This document shows positions 1 through 9,332 of a stretch of 64,000 bases of DNA, piece by piece. The stretch's first letter is position 1, and every line of letters begins with the position of its first letter. The position numbers and the translations under genes are program-made. This stretch comes from Bacteriovoracaceae bacterium. GTDB taxonomy: Bacteria; Bdellovibrionota; Bacteriovoracia; Bacteriovoracales; Bacteriovoracaceae. Where the stretch lies: contig JAIEMA010000023.1 in the NCBI GenBank assembly GCA_019752535.1, forward strand, positions 1 through 64,000, read 5' to 3'. The notes beneath the pieces were generated by a model. It saw only the letters and a list, made by a program, of their open reading frames with translations, had not been told where the DNA came from and did no database searches.

Positions 1-2615
1 TCAAACACCTGCTCGCCAAACCTAATTGGGAATCAGAACTCAAATCAGTTTATTTAGATCGTTTAGAAGTTGAAATTGGACTCATTAAGCAGATGGGATT
101 CACTGGATACTTCCTCATCGTATCTGACTTCATCCGTTGGGCTAAAGTTCATGATATTCCGGTTGGTCCTGGACGCGGATCGGGTGCAGGTTCACTTGTG
201 GCTTATAGCTTAGACATTACCAACATTGATCCTCTTCCATACAATCTTCTCTTTGAGCGATTCATCAATCCTGAACGTATCTCAATGCCAGACTTTGACG
301 TCGATTTCTGTCAGGATCGTCGCCAAGAAGTCATTCAATACGTCACACAGAAATATGGAGAGGAGCGAGTTGGCCAAATTATTACTTTTGGTAAACTTCA
401 AGCTAAAGCCGTTATTCGTGATGTGGCCCGTGTTTTTGCTCTTCCTTATTCAGAGGCAGATGCACTAGCGAAACTTATTCCTGATGAATTGGGGATTGAG
501 CTTCAAGAAGCCATTGATAAAGAGCCAAAGCTTAAAGATCTTGAAGACAATGATCCAAAAATTCGTCGCGTTCTTCAAATTTCAAAACGTCTCGAAGGTC
601 TCTATCGTCATGCTTCAATTCATGCTGCAGGCGTGATCATCACGAATGATCCTCTTGTGACTTATTGCCCACTTTATAAAGGCAGAGAAGGTGAGCAGGT
701 CGTACAATTTGATAAAGATTTCTCTGAAAAAATTGGTCTGGTTAAATTCGACTTTTTAGGACTTAAAACTCTGACTGTGATTGATCATGCGGTGAAATTT
801 ATTCGTCGCGATCACGACAAGAATTTTAACATTGAAGACATCTCGATGACGGACCAAGAGGTCTTCGCTCTTATCGGTGATGGTGACACGACTGGTGTCT
901 TCCAACTCGAATCCTCGGGCATGAAAGATCTTTGTAAACGGATTAAACCAGACTCAATAGATGATATTACCGCTATTAATGCTCTCTATCGACCAGGTCC
1001 GATGCAAATGGGGATGCATGATGAATTCGTTGAGATTAAGCACGGTAGAAAACCTGAAACATATATTTTTGAAGAGCTTCGACCACTCCTCAAAGACACC
1101 TACGGCATTATTGTTTATCAAGAACAGGTAATGAACGTGGCCCGCACAATCGCAGGCTACAGCCTTGGTCAAGCTGACATGCTTCGTAGGGCCATGGGTA
1201 AAAAGAAAGCTGATGAGATGGAGCGCCATAAGCAAATCTTTATTGATGGAGCTCTGGCCCGTGGTTTTGATAAAGACAAGAGTGCCTACCTCTTTGATCT
1301 CATGGCGAGTTTCGCTGAGTACGGATTCAACAAGTCTCATGCTGTGGCCTATGCAGTCATTGCCTATCAAACGGCTTATCTGAAGCGCTATTATCCAGCT
1401 GCATTCTATGCTGCACTTCTTGGAACAGAAATTTCCAACATGGATAAGGTTACGATGTACGCTCAAGATGCCCGTGAGCATGAAATTGATATTCTACCGC
1501 CAGATATTAATGAATCCTTGTGGTTGTTTAACGTTGTCGGCAACACGATTCGCTTTGGCATGGGAGCGATTAAAAACGTGGGTAACAATGCTGTTGAGGC
1601 GATTGTTAAAGAGAGAAATGAGAACGGCCCTTTTAAAGGACTTATCGATTTCTCTGAACGCGTGAACCCAAAAGAAGTGAATTCTCGAGTGATGGAATCT
1701 CTCGTAAAAGTGGGCGCCTATGATTCTTGCGAGAAATTTAATCGTAAGACACTTCTAGAGAATCTTGAATTGATCACCGCTTACGGGGCGAAAAAACAAG
1801 AAGAGAAGAGTATGGGGCAAACCAATCTCTTCGATATGGGTGGCCCCCAAACGAACGAAGAAGTAAGTGAATCTCTTCATATTCAAGAGTGCGAAGAATT
1901 TAGTGAGAAAGAAAAACTTTCAACTGAGGCCGAGCTTTTAGGAATCTATATTTCTGGCCATCCTCTCAATCGCTATAAAGAGATTCTTGCAAAATTAACC
2001 AGCATGCAGATTGCAGATGTTCAAACTCTACCCACCGTACCAAAGCCAGAAGGCTTTAATCCTCGCGGTCAAGATGCGGATCCTAGCAGAAGACCGATGG
2101 TGCTTGGGGGATTAATCACTGGAATCAAAGTCATTTTAACGAAGAAGGGCGACAAGATGGCTTTCTTAAATCTTGAAGATTTAAGTGGCAAAATTGAATG
2201 CTTACTCTTTCCTCGTATTTATGCTGAAGTTCATGAAATGCTCTCAGGTGACGAGCCCGTGCTGATTAGTGGTCATGTGAATCTTTCGGAAGATCCAAAA
2301 AAGTTTTTCCCAGAAAAAATCACACCACTTAAAGACTCTGCGGATGAAAGAGTGACGGCGGTGAGAGTGAGCTTGCCTGTGGAGAGATTAAATCTTCACT
2401 CACTGACTCGAGTGAGACAAATTCTCTTGAGCTACCGTGGGACAGTTCCTATTCACTTTGTTTTTGAATCGACAGATGGAAGAGCAAGGCTTCCATTAGA
2501 TGATAATTTCTTAGTTGCCCCATCTCCTCAGATGGCCGCAAAAATTAATGAAATACTTCAACATAATTCAGTTAGTTTTATTGTGGATGGAAAAATTGAA
2601 GAGGTACGTCAGTGA
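1..2615 (+). CDS. dnaE: DNA polymerase III alpha subunit (C-terminal part)
   Basis: Catalytic subunit of the replicative DNA polymerase. The reading frame is open to the window edge (frame from base 3), so the N-terminal PHP domain and first palm segment lie outside. Visible: the C-family polymerase loop GRGSGAGSLVAY, the two metal-binding aspartates in PDFDVDF, the third conserved aspartate in VKFDFLGLKTLT, the fingers region with YGFNKSHAVAYA, a helix-hairpin-helix stretch, an OB-fold (PMVLGGLITGIK to ECLLFPRIY) and the C-terminal tail. The order matches E. coli-type DnaE rather than PolC, because no internal exonuclease is seen. The stop overlaps the GTG of the next gene (GTGA), which suggests translational coupling. 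Assignment is firm. Confidence 0.97.
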   Translation, partial: KHLLAKPNWESELKSVYLDRLEVEIGLIKQMGFTGYFLIVSDFIRWAKVHDIPVGPGRGSGAGSLVAYSLDITNIDPLPYNLLFERFINPERISMPDFDVDFCQDRRQEVIQYVTQKYGEERVGQIITFGKLQAKAVIRDVARVFALPYSEADALAKLIPDELGIELQEAIDKEPKLKDLEDNDPKIRRVLQISKRLEGLYRHASIHAAGVIITNDPLVTYCPLYKGREGEQVVQFDKDFSEKIGLVKFDFLGLKTLTVIDHAVKFIRRDHDKNFNIEDISMTDQEVFALIGDGDTTGVFQLESSGMKDLCKRIKPDSIDDITAINALYRPGPMQMGMHDEFVEIKHGRKPETYIFEELRPLLKDTYGIIVYQEQVMNVARTIAGYSLGQADMLRRAMGKKKADEMERHKQIFIDGALARGFDKDKSAYLFDLMASFAEYGFNKSHAVAYAVIAYQTAYLKRYYPAAFYAALLGTEISNMDKVTMYAQDAREHEIDILPPDINESLWLFNVVGNTIRFGMGAIKNVGNNAVEAIVKERNENGPFKGLIDFSERVNPKEVNSRVMESLVKVGAYDSCEKFNRKTLLENLELITAYGAKKQEEKSMGQTNLFDMGGPQTNEEVSESLHIQECEEFSEKEKLSTEAELLGIYISGHPLNRYKEILAKLTSMQIADVQTLPTVPKPEGFNPRGQDADPSRRPMVLGGLITGIKVILTKKGDKMAFLNLEDLSGKIECLLFPRIYAEVHEMLSGDEPVLISGHVNLSEDPKKFFPEKITPLKDSADERVTAVRVSLPVERLNLHSLTRVRQILLSYRGTVPIHFVFESTDGRARLPLDDNFLVAPSPQMAAKINEILQHNSVSFIVDGKIEEVRQ

Positions 2616-3916
2616 ATCGATTGGCATGGTTAGTACTTGGAACGCTGTTAGCCGTTTTTCCTCTCTGGCTTGCCAAAGCAGGAGTTGTAGAATCTGAGAT
2701 GACAATGACTTCTGCTGTTCCTGAGGATGATGTCAGACAAGCTATTTTTAGAAAGTCGGTTGAGGATTTAATTAAGTCTGAAATGCGAAAAATGAATCTA
2801 GAGGTTGATGCCTATGATTCTGCATTCAATAAAAAGTTTGAAACGTTCTATGCTCAAGTTGAGCCACGCTTAAAGGCTGAACTGGGACCACAGCAATTGA
2901 CTCCAGACGCTCTTGTACAAAAACTGACTTACGAAAAGAACAAGAGTCGGTTTGTCTTTGCTGGCTGGGATAAACTTTTAAAAAAATACACTATTAGAAA
3001 GTTTGCTCCTCATCCTGATAGTGTGGGAGTGTGGCAGATGACACTTGAAGGGGAGCCTGATGCCAAGCTTTTAAGTGTCCATGTGCAAAGGATGCTTCAA
3101 GAAGAATCAAAAACCTTTCGCAAGCTCTATCTTCTCGCGAACGTTCAGCCACTGAATTTTAGCTGGACTGATCTTAAGCTCACCAAAGCGGAGGAGTTTG
3201 TTTCACCGATTGAAGCTGAATGGTTAAAATGGTTTCAAGAAAACACTCCCACTGATGTCGAAGAAGTGGTGATTTGTGATCAAGCTTGTCGCGATTTACT
3301 GGATAAGTGGCGATTACAAGATGAAAAGAATATGAGCAGCTTTGTTTCACCAGAGCTGATAGGAAGTTTACTTTTAACGGTGAACATAAATCTTAATCGA
3401 GAAGTTTCAAGTGGAAGTCTTCCCGAAACGAAAATGAGTTATGCTGGTGGACTCATTTTGCAGGACCTGAATACAAAGCAAGTCCTTCAGTATGCAGATC
3501 TACCAAGTGAGATACAAAACCTTAGAATGGGGGAGCAAAAGCAGTTTAACTCTGCCGTCGCCTCTCACTGCTATCGCTATCCGCTTGGAAAGTTTTTAGA
3601 AGTAAAAAACCAAGTAGGAAAGTCGGTTTCCCTCTCGAACTCGATGCTTATTCGGATCATAAATCCAACTCATTTGGGCCAAGCCCTGCGATTTATTGAA
3701 TGGATACGTGTGAAAGCTGCCCCTATGCAAGCTCATGGCAAGTTGGATTCTTTCAAATCAGGTGAAGCTCGAGTGTTGGTTTTCTTTCGTGGTGAAGGCA
3801 ACAAATTCAAGTCTTTAGTTGAAGCCGCAAAAGAGTTAGAATCAGAATGGGGTCGCCCTTTAACTGTGGATACAACTGGTGCTGAAGTGGTTATCACTGT
3901 CGGCAATAAACCATAA
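2612..3916 (+). CDS. Exported protein of unknown function
   Basis: 434 residues from a GTG start that overlaps the dnaE stop by 4 bp. Residues 3-23 form a signal peptide or N-terminal anchor (LAWLVLGTLLAVFPLWLAKAG). The mature part is charged and mixed alpha/beta, with a region rich in Lys/Glu near residues 40-110. Two pairs of cysteines (VICDQAC; ASHCYRYP) could form disulfides in the periplasm. I recognise no family. It is followed after 21 bp by the CsgG/FlgT-like lipoprotein, so the two may act together at the envelope; that is inference from position only. Confidence 0.8.
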   Translation: MNRLAWLVLGTLLAVFPLWLAKAGVVESEMTMTSAVPEDDVRQAIFRKSVEDLIKSEMRKMNLEVDAYDSAFNKKFETFYAQVEPRLKAELGPQQLTPDALVQKLTYEKNKSRFVFAGWDKLLKKYTIRKFAPHPDSVGVWQMTLEGEPDAKLLSVHVQRMLQEESKTFRKLYLLANVQPLNFSWTDLKLTKAEEFVSPIEAEWLKWFQENTPTDVEEVVICDQACRDLLDKWRLQDEKNMSSFVSPELIGSLLLTVNINLNREVSSGSLPETKMSYAGGLILQDLNTKQVLQYADLPSEIQNLRMGEQKQFNSAVASHCYRYPLGKFLEVKNQVGKSVSLSNSMLIRIINPTHLGQALRFIEWIRVKAAPMQAHGKLDSFKSGEARVLVFFRGEGNKFKSLVEAAKELESEWGRPLTVDTTGAEVVITVGNKP

Positions 3917-3937
3917 TCAAGCGCCCCTTGAGGCAAT

Positions 3938-4861
3938 ATGCGTTTATTTTTAATTCTGTGTTTCTTGCTCAATGCGTGTGCAGTACCAACACGTCGCACT
4001 CCACTGGACCCCGGAAATCAGCAGTACGGCCAGCGACCAAAGAATGTTAAAGAATTTAATCCGATTAGAAAAAAAATTGCTCTTCTGAGCTTCTTTAACG
4101 AAGCGCCCTTTGGTGGAGAGGATTTGGCCATCCAAGCGACAGAAGAATTTCGTCGCGAAGTCATGAGATCAAAAGACTACCTTGTTGACCCCTCGGCCGC
4201 TCAAATTTTTGGTACTTCAAAAGACATCTATTCAGGCGGTGGAGTGAAACTTGCTCAGCTCACTCGCAAAGCTAAAATGGCCGGAGTGAATTTAGTTGTT
4301 TTTGGCCGCATCACTGACGCTAGAATTCGTCAGGCTTCTGATGAGATCGGATTTGTGAGAAAGACTAAAGCTCTTGCCGAAACAAAAGTTGAAATCAAAG
4401 TTTTCGACGTCATCTCCAGCAAAGAGCTTTTGACCGATATTGTGGATGGCAGTGTCCATGATGATAATTTTAGATTTTATGTGACTGAGAATGAAGAGAA
4501 CTTAGCCTACCGCCAAGACCTTCTTCGTTATTCTACTCGAGTTGCCGTGAGAAAGTTTTTGCCACGATTGATTCAAATTGGTGGCAAGCTTGATTGGACC
4601 GGCCGAGTGGCGAAAATCATTGGAACTAAAATCTACATAAATGCCGGCAGAGACAGTGGTGTAAACATTGGTGATATTTTAAAAGTCATCACTGAGGGCC
4701 AGGATATTTATGACCCTGAGACGGGAGCCTTGATTGGTATTTCTAAAGGGGATGTGAAAGGAACTTTAGAAGTGATGGATTACTTTGGGCCTGATGGAAC
4801 AATTGCGATACTCCACTCAGGGGGATCAGTAACTGAAGGTGATTTCGTCCAACTTTATTAA
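3938..4861 (+). CDS. Lipoprotein with CsgG-like and FlgT-C-like domains
   Basis: 307 residues. Signal peptide with lipobox LLNAC, so the mature protein is probably a lipid-anchored envelope protein. Residues about 45-125 resemble the nucleotide-free CsgG/TolB-N-like fold (KIALLSFFNEAP, then GVNLVVFGRI). Residues about 215-300 match the FlgT C-terminal beta-barrel style (YINAGRDSGVNIGDILKV followed by DPETGALIG). Proteins with this composition act as outer-membrane or flagellar-basal-body-associated lipoproteins; the exact partner is unknown. GAGG precedes the ATG by 4 bases. Ends just before a strong hairpin terminator. Confidence 0.72.
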   Translation: MRLFLILCFLLNACAVPTRRTPLDPGNQQYGQRPKNVKEFNPIRKKIALLSFFNEAPFGGEDLAIQATEEFRREVMRSKDYLVDPSAAQIFGTSKDIYSGGGVKLAQLTRKAKMAGVNLVVFGRITDARIRQASDEIGFVRKTKALAETKVEIKVFDVISSKELLTDIVDGSVHDDNFRFYVTENEENLAYRQDLLRYSTRVAVRKFLPRLIQIGGKLDWTGRVAKIIGTKIYINAGRDSGVNIGDILKVITEGQDIYDPETGALIGISKGDVKGTLEVMDYFGPDGTIAILHSGGSVTEGDFVQLY

Positions 4862-4864
4862 ATA

Positions 4865-4890
4865 AAAGCCCTCTTTCGAGGGCTTTTTAG
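4865..4890. terminator. Bidirectional rho-independent terminator
   Basis: Stem AAAGCCCTC / GAGGGCTTT with loop TTTC and T tracts on both strands. It lies between the plus-strand lipoprotein and the minus-strand small secreted protein, so it can serve both convergent units. Confidence 0.85.
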
Positions 4891-5178
4891 TTAGTTACCT
4901 TTCATCGCCTTACGCTTGGCTTTAAAAGCTTCGCGCTTGCTCTTCATTTCTTCATGCATACCTTTCATTTCTGTTTTCATCTCTTCACGACACTTCTTTA
5001 AAGCGGCGCCATCAGCAGCTGCTGATACACAAGCTTTAGTGCTTGTGAGATGGCTAATGCGCTGATCGAGGTTCGAGAGCATTTGCGCTTTGGCTTCTGC
5101 AAACATTTCACCTTTTTGATCTTTCTCTTCTGCTAAAACAGGAAGAGAGATAACGAGGGCCAATAATAAAAATTTCAT
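4891..5178 (-). CDS. Small secreted charged protein
   Basis: 95 residues when started at the ATG at 5178, which has AAGGAG five bases upstream; a GTG six bases further out is less likely. Signal peptide MKFLLLALVISLPVLA, then a Lys/Glu/Met-rich helical mature chain with two cysteines (KACVSAAADGAALKKCREE) suited to one disulfide. Resembles small periplasmic helical proteins of the Spy/CpxP size class, but I cannot show that motif. It directly follows queC in the same direction (2-bp gap) and is probably co-transcribed; no functional link is evident. Confidence 0.72.
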   Translation of the reverse strand: MKFLLLALVISLPVLAEEKDQKGEMFAEAKAQMLSNLDQRISHLTSTKACVSAAADGAALKKCREEMKTEMKGMHEEMKSKREAFKAKRKAMKGN

Positions 5179-5180
5179 AA

Positions 5181-5849
5181 TCACTCCTTGATATAAGGGA
5201 TAGGATCTCCTATCCCAGCTTCTTTAAAACCTCTTAAGCGTAAAGCACAAGAATCACAAATGCCGCAGGCTTTATCTGCTCGTGCATAGCACGACCAACT
5301 CAAGTCGAAGGGTACCTTTAATTCTTGGCCTTTTTGTACGATCTCTTTCTTCTTAAGACGAATGACCGGAGTTTCAATATGAATGTTTCCAGCTTTCGTC
5401 CCCACTTTAACGACTTGGTTAAAGGCTTCATAGTATTCTGGTCTACAGTCCGGATAGCCTGGAGAATCTTCCCAGTTCGCCCCAATATAGAGATGTTGCG
5501 CACCAATCACTTCTGCCCATGAAACTGCGAGAGAGAGAATAATTGAATTTCTAAAAGGAACATAGCTATCGGGGATCAGGTTAGAGTCCCCTTTAAAATC
5601 CTTCACAGAAATCTTGTCATCTGTCAGTGAGCTACCACCGATTTGTCTTAAAAATCCGACATTAATTATTTTGCGAGTTTTTATTTGGTAGTGATCAGCA
5701 ATCTTCTCAAAGGATTCCTGCTCCCTGAGAGATGTTTTTTGACCATAATCCATGTGAAGGAAAGCGACATGAGTGTGCTTTTTGAGCGCAATAGCGGCAC
5801 ATACTAGGGAGTCCATTCCTCCACTGACTAGAACAATGGCTTCAGTCAT
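5181..5849 (-). CDS. queC: 7-cyano-7-deazaguanine synthase QueC
   Basis: Converts 7-carboxy-7-deazaguanine to preQ0 with ATP and ammonia, in the queuosine tRNA-modification pathway. PP-loop ATP pyrophosphatase motif LVSGGMDSLVCAA near the N terminus, and the C-terminal zinc site CYARADKACGICDSCALR with four cysteines as in QueC. 222 residues, normal for the family. The ATG at 5849 overlaps the stop of the upstream mutase gene (ATGA), which I prefer over a TTG four codons earlier. queG, which acts at the end of the same pathway, is elsewhere in this window (29492-30469). Confidence 0.95.
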   Translation of the reverse strand: MTEAIVLVSGGMDSLVCAAIALKKHTHVAFLHMDYGQKTSLREQESFEKIADHYQIKTRKIINVGFLRQIGGSSLTDDKISVKDFKGDSNLIPDSYVPFRNSIILSLAVSWAEVIGAQHLYIGANWEDSPGYPDCRPEYYEAFNQVVKVGTKAGNIHIETPVIRLKKKEIVQKGQELKVPFDLSWSCYARADKACGICDSCALRLRGFKEAGIGDPIPYIKE

Positions 5850-7573
5850 AGAGTCTCGCAAGTTAAGCGAATGAATTTTTCAATCGCTTCGATCTTGTTT
5901 TGAGCTTTTCCTTTCTTTTGATTAAGTTCTCCCTCTTTTTCGCAAACCATAATATAAAATTTGATTTTAGGTTCAGTCCCAGATGGACGCAAAAAGAGTT
6001 GGTCTCCATTTTTAAATTGGAAACCTAAAACATTACTTGAAGGAAGCCCACTGTCTTTACTTAAGTAGTCAGTCATCTTTTCGACAGAATTTCCGACGAT
6101 GTCCTTAGGTGAAGTGGATCTGAAATGATTCATGATTCTTTGAATCTTTTGACCACCCTCAATTCCCTCATAATCAAGAGAGACTAGATGTTCCTGAAAG
6201 AATCCATATTTTTCAGCAATTTCATCTAACGCATCGACAAGAGTCATGCCTTTTAGCTTGTAGAAAAGTGCAATTTCACTCATGAGTGCTACTGATGAGA
6301 CACCGTCTTTGTCTCGGCATTCATGGTGAGGCATGTAGCCGAAAGACTCTTCTGAAGCAAAAACAAAATTTTTGCCAGTTTTTTGCTCTTCAAGCTTGCG
6401 GATGAGATCGGCCATCCATTTAAAACCAGTGAGAGTGGCCATGATTTCAGCGCCAAAGCTTTTGACAATTGCATCTTGGACTGGCGAAGTCACAATGCTC
6501 TTCACGACGTAAGCATTTGTAGGAATTGCGCCACGAGCTTTTTTGGTCGTGAAAATATAATGCAAAAACAGTGCGCCCAGCTGGTTACCATTCACGTAAA
6601 AAGGCTTCCCTTTTTGATTCACGACCACACCTAAGCGATCACAGTCTGGGTCGGTTCCGAAAACAATATCCGCATTTTTAGATATCATTTCATCCACTGC
6701 CATTTTAAGAGCTTCAGGATCTTCTGGATTCGGATACTTCACAGTTGAAAAATTCCCATCCGGTAGGGCTTGAGCTTTCACAGTGTGAAATTCACTAAAG
6801 CCTAAACGTCTCTGAATTGTTTCGCAGGGAACAAGACCAGTTCCATGAAGGGGAGTGTAGATAATTTTAAGTTCGCTGCCCTTGGTTTTACAAAGCTCTC
6901 GATTGAGAATGACTTTCTCTTCGATGATTCGGAAAAAAGATTCATCTACTTCTGAGTCGCAGTCCTGAGCAAAGCCTTTTGAAATGGCGTCTTGAAAGCT
7001 CATCGATTTAAGCTCTGACCAATCAGTGAGGGAGTTATAAGTTTCTACGATCTCCTTATCGACTGGTGTGACGACTTGGGCCCCATCATTCCAAAAAACT
7101 TTATAGCCATTATATTTTGGAGGATTGTGGCTCGCTGTGACCATCGCGCCACCTTGGGCTTTATAGTAGCGAATCGCATAGGAGAGCATTGGGGTAGGAG
7201 TAAGGGCACGAAAAATACGACCCTTAATTCCGTGAGCGGCCATGACACATAAAGTTTCTTCAGCAAATTCACGAGAGCCGTTTCTTGAATCATAGGAAAC
7301 GACAATGCTTGAGCCTTGAGGAAAATGTTTTTTTAAAGTGAGGGCCACAGCTTGAGCGGCTCGTCTGACAGTGTATTTATTGATACGGTTTTCACCCATA
7401 CCAAGCACACCTCGCATGCCACCCGTGCCAAACTCAAGTCCTCTGTAAAAGCGGTCTTGAATTTCTAGGTCATTTTTTTTATCAATGAGATTTTGAATTT
7501 CTTGGCGATCTTTTAAATCAATGGCCGGGTGTTGGCACCAAGCTTTAGCCCTTTCTACGGCAGAGTTGTTCAT
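5846..7573 (-). CDS. Phospho-sugar mutase (phosphoglucomutase/phosphomannomutase)
   Basis: 575 residues; alpha-D-phosphohexomutase superfamily, interconverting 1- and 6-phosphosugars in the cytoplasm. The four family loops are all present: catalytic phosphoserine TASHNPPKYNGYKV, metal-binding FGTDPDCDRLGV, sugar-specificity ASEESFGY, and phosphate-binding RPSGTEPKIKFY. Length and the EESFGY loop fit the PgcA/PGM2 group (about 565-600 residues) better than the shorter ManB/GlmM groups, so glucose-1-phosphate is the likeliest substrate. AAGGGGA lies upstream of the ATG. Followed by queC with a 4-bp overlap. Confidence 0.9.
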   Translation of the reverse strand: MNNSAVERAKAWCQHPAIDLKDRQEIQNLIDKKNDLEIQDRFYRGLEFGTGGMRGVLGMGENRINKYTVRRAAQAVALTLKKHFPQGSSIVVSYDSRNGSREFAEETLCVMAAHGIKGRIFRALTPTPMLSYAIRYYKAQGGAMVTASHNPPKYNGYKVFWNDGAQVVTPVDKEIVETYNSLTDWSELKSMSFQDAISKGFAQDCDSEVDESFFRIIEEKVILNRELCKTKGSELKIIYTPLHGTGLVPCETIQRRLGFSEFHTVKAQALPDGNFSTVKYPNPEDPEALKMAVDEMISKNADIVFGTDPDCDRLGVVVNQKGKPFYVNGNQLGALFLHYIFTTKKARGAIPTNAYVVKSIVTSPVQDAIVKSFGAEIMATLTGFKWMADLIRKLEEQKTGKNFVFASEESFGYMPHHECRDKDGVSSVALMSEIALFYKLKGMTLVDALDEIAEKYGFFQEHLVSLDYEGIEGGQKIQRIMNHFRSTSPKDIVGNSVEKMTDYLSKDSGLPSSNVLGFQFKNGDQLFLRPSGTEPKIKFYIMVCEKEGELNQKKGKAQNKIEAIEKFIRLTCETL

Positions 7574-7616
7574 AATAAATTCCCCTTAACGCAAAGCAAA
7601 GATTCAATTCCTAGAC

Positions 7617-7645
7617 TTGTCGTTACAAGCTAGAGTCCTTATATT
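7617..7645 (+). promoter_or_regulatory. Probable sigma-70 promoter of the ferredoxin gene
   Basis: -35 TTGTCG (7617-7622), 17-bp spacer, -10 TATATT (7640-7645), about 30 bp before the AUG at 7677. Read by eye only. Confidence 0.5.
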
Positions 7646-7676
7646 GGAGACTCACTTTAGCATGTTAGGAGCAATC

Positions 7677-7925
7677 ATGGCGAACCCCAAGAATAAGCAC
7701 GAAAAAAATGTGGCCGGTGCCTTTTACTGCACAGACCCAGACGATAATGCTGGTGAGGGATGTATCGCTTGTAATGTTTGTTACTCAGGAGCTCCTGAGT
7801 TTTTTGCTGAAGATGATCATGGAAATGCTTACGTTAAAAAACAGCCGACCACCCCTCAAGAAATTGAGCTATGTCAGGAACAATCGGATGCCTGTCCAGT
7901 GAACTCAATTGGCAAAGATGGTTGA
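7677..7925 (+). CDS. Single-cluster [4Fe-4S] ferredoxin
   Basis: 82 residues from the ATG at 7677, which has TTAGGAG seven bases upstream; the longer frame from 7617 has no such site. Contains CIACNVC followed by a distant ACPVNSI, giving the C-x2-C-x2-C...CP arrangement of one-cluster ferredoxins (Fer4_13-like). An additional Cys near the N terminus (FYCTDPDD) is not a usual ligand. A soluble one-electron carrier; redox partners cannot be told from the neighbours. Monocistronic between a divergent mutase gene and an antiporter gene. Confidence 0.88.
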   Translation: MANPKNKHEKNVAGAFYCTDPDDNAGEGCIACNVCYSGAPEFFAEDDHGNAYVKKQPTTPQEIELCQEQSDACPVNSIGKDG

Positions 7926-8006
7926 GTGATCAAGTCGCAAATTATTTTTTGCGTCATTCTTGTCTAAAACAAGTTAAACTAAAGAAAATTTTTCCAAGGA
8001 GAGGAA

Positions 8007-9290
8007 ATGAATCCATCCATAGTTGAGGTGGGGGCAACCGTTATTTTTGCAGTTGCAATCCTTCATACGTTTCTTGTTTCTAAGTTTGCTGAAATGGCCC
8101 ATCACTATCCAGAAGGTTCTATGGGAGAAAACCTCTTCCATTTTCTTGCTGAAGTTGAAGCTGTCTTCGGTATGTGGGCAGCAGTTTTTCTTGCTTTTAT
8201 GGCCGCCGTTGAAGGAATTGGAAAACCGATTCCTTACCTTGAAGGTTTAAATTTTACAGAACCAGTATTTGTATTCGTTATTATGGCCATGGCCGCGACT
8301 CGTCCTGTGATTAAACTTGCAGAAGTGGTGATCGTGAACATTTCAAAAGTTGTTCCGATTCCAAGGAAAATGGCTTTCTATTTCACTGCACTTGTTGTGG
8401 GTCCACTTCTTGGATCTTTCATCACTGAGCCAGCTGCTATGACTGTGACGGCACTCATTCTTCAAAAGAACTTCTTCTCAAGAGAGATGAGTACAAAATT
8501 CAAATACGCCACAATCGGTTTATTATTCGTGAACGTATCGATTGGTGGAACACTCACTCACTTCGCGGCTCCTCCGGTTCTTATGGTGGCCCATAAGTGG
8601 GGGTGGGGAATGTCTCACATGGCGCTTGCGTTTGGTTACAAAGCAGCTATTTCTTGTTTGATCAGTACTTTGACTATCGCATTCATGTTTAAGAAAGAAT
8701 TGGCCGGTGAATTTCAACTTCGTAAAGAGAATACTGAGAAGATGCATCCTCCATTTTGGATCACTGCGATTCATGTGATCTTCTTGGGTGTAGTGGTTTT
8801 AACAGCTCACCATATGGTTTTCTTTCTAGGCTTGTTCCTCTTCTTTATGGGATTTGTAAAAGTCACAAATGAATATCAAGATGAGAGAGTGAAGATTCAA
8901 GAATCACTCATGGTTGGATTCTTCCTCGGAGGCCTAATTGTTTTGGGCTCTCTTCAACAATGGTGGTTGCAGCCGCTGATTTCTGGTTTGTCTGATCAAG
9001 CTCTCTATTTTGGCGCGACTGGACTTACGGCCATTACAGACAACGCAGCTTTGACTTATTTAGGTTCACTTGTTGAGCTCACTGACAGTGCAAAATATTT
9101 CTTAGTCGCTGGCGCTGTGACTGGTGGTGGTTTAACAGTGATCGCTAATGCTCCAAACCCAGCGGGTTATGGAATCTTGAAAGAGAACTTCGAAGGAGGA
9201 TCTATCTCTCCTTTGGGTTTATTGAAAGGTGCCTTATTCCCTACGTTTGTTGCCATCTTGTGTATGGAACTCCTTCCTTCGCTTGGCTAA
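8007..9290 (+). CDS. Putative Na+/H+ antiporter family membrane protein
   Basis: 427 residues with about ten hydrophobic segments. Family features of the Pfam Na_H_antiport_2 (formerly DUF1504) group: N-terminal HTFLVSKFAEMAHHYPEGSMGENLFHFLAEVEAVFGMWA, an ITEPAAMTVTALIL stretch, a GGTLTHFAAPPVLMVA stretch and, near the end, TDNAALTYLGSL and NAPNPAGYGIL (cited in parts). The conserved TEPAA and TDNAA repeats suggest an ion-transporter inverted-repeat fold. Substrate not proven. AAGGAGAGGAA precedes the ATG. A strong hairpin terminator follows. Confidence 0.8.
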   Translation: MNPSIVEVGATVIFAVAILHTFLVSKFAEMAHHYPEGSMGENLFHFLAEVEAVFGMWAAVFLAFMAAVEGIGKPIPYLEGLNFTEPVFVFVIMAMAATRPVIKLAEVVIVNISKVVPIPRKMAFYFTALVVGPLLGSFITEPAAMTVTALILQKNFFSREMSTKFKYATIGLLFVNVSIGGTLTHFAAPPVLMVAHKWGWGMSHMALAFGYKAAISCLISTLTIAFMFKKELAGEFQLRKENTEKMHPPFWITAIHVIFLGVVVLTAHHMVFFLGLFLFFMGFVKVTNEYQDERVKIQESLMVGFFLGGLIVLGSLQQWWLQPLISGLSDQALYFGATGLTAITDNAALTYLGSLVELTDSAKYFLVAGAVTGGGLTVIANAPNPAGYGILKENFEGGSISPLGLLKGALFPTFVAILCMELLPSLG

Positions 9291-9302
9291 TCGCTCAAAC
9301 AA

Positions 9303-9332
9303 AAAGGGCCCCTTTCGGGGCCCTTTCTTTTT
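9303..9332. terminator. Bidirectional rho-independent terminator
   Basis: Perfect 10-bp stem AAAGGGCCCC / GGGGCCCTTT with loop TTTC, T-rich on the plus side and A-rich on the other, shared by the convergent antiporter and ilvE genes. Confidence 0.88.

Noticed and set aside
954..1481. 175-codon minus-strand frame inside dnaE
   Set aside because: Antisense to conserved polymerase motifs; no start signal or recognisable product.
5850..5861. Upstream TTG start for queC
   Set aside because: It lacks a ribosome site, and the ATG at 5849 gives the standard ATGA overlap and the usual QueC N terminus.
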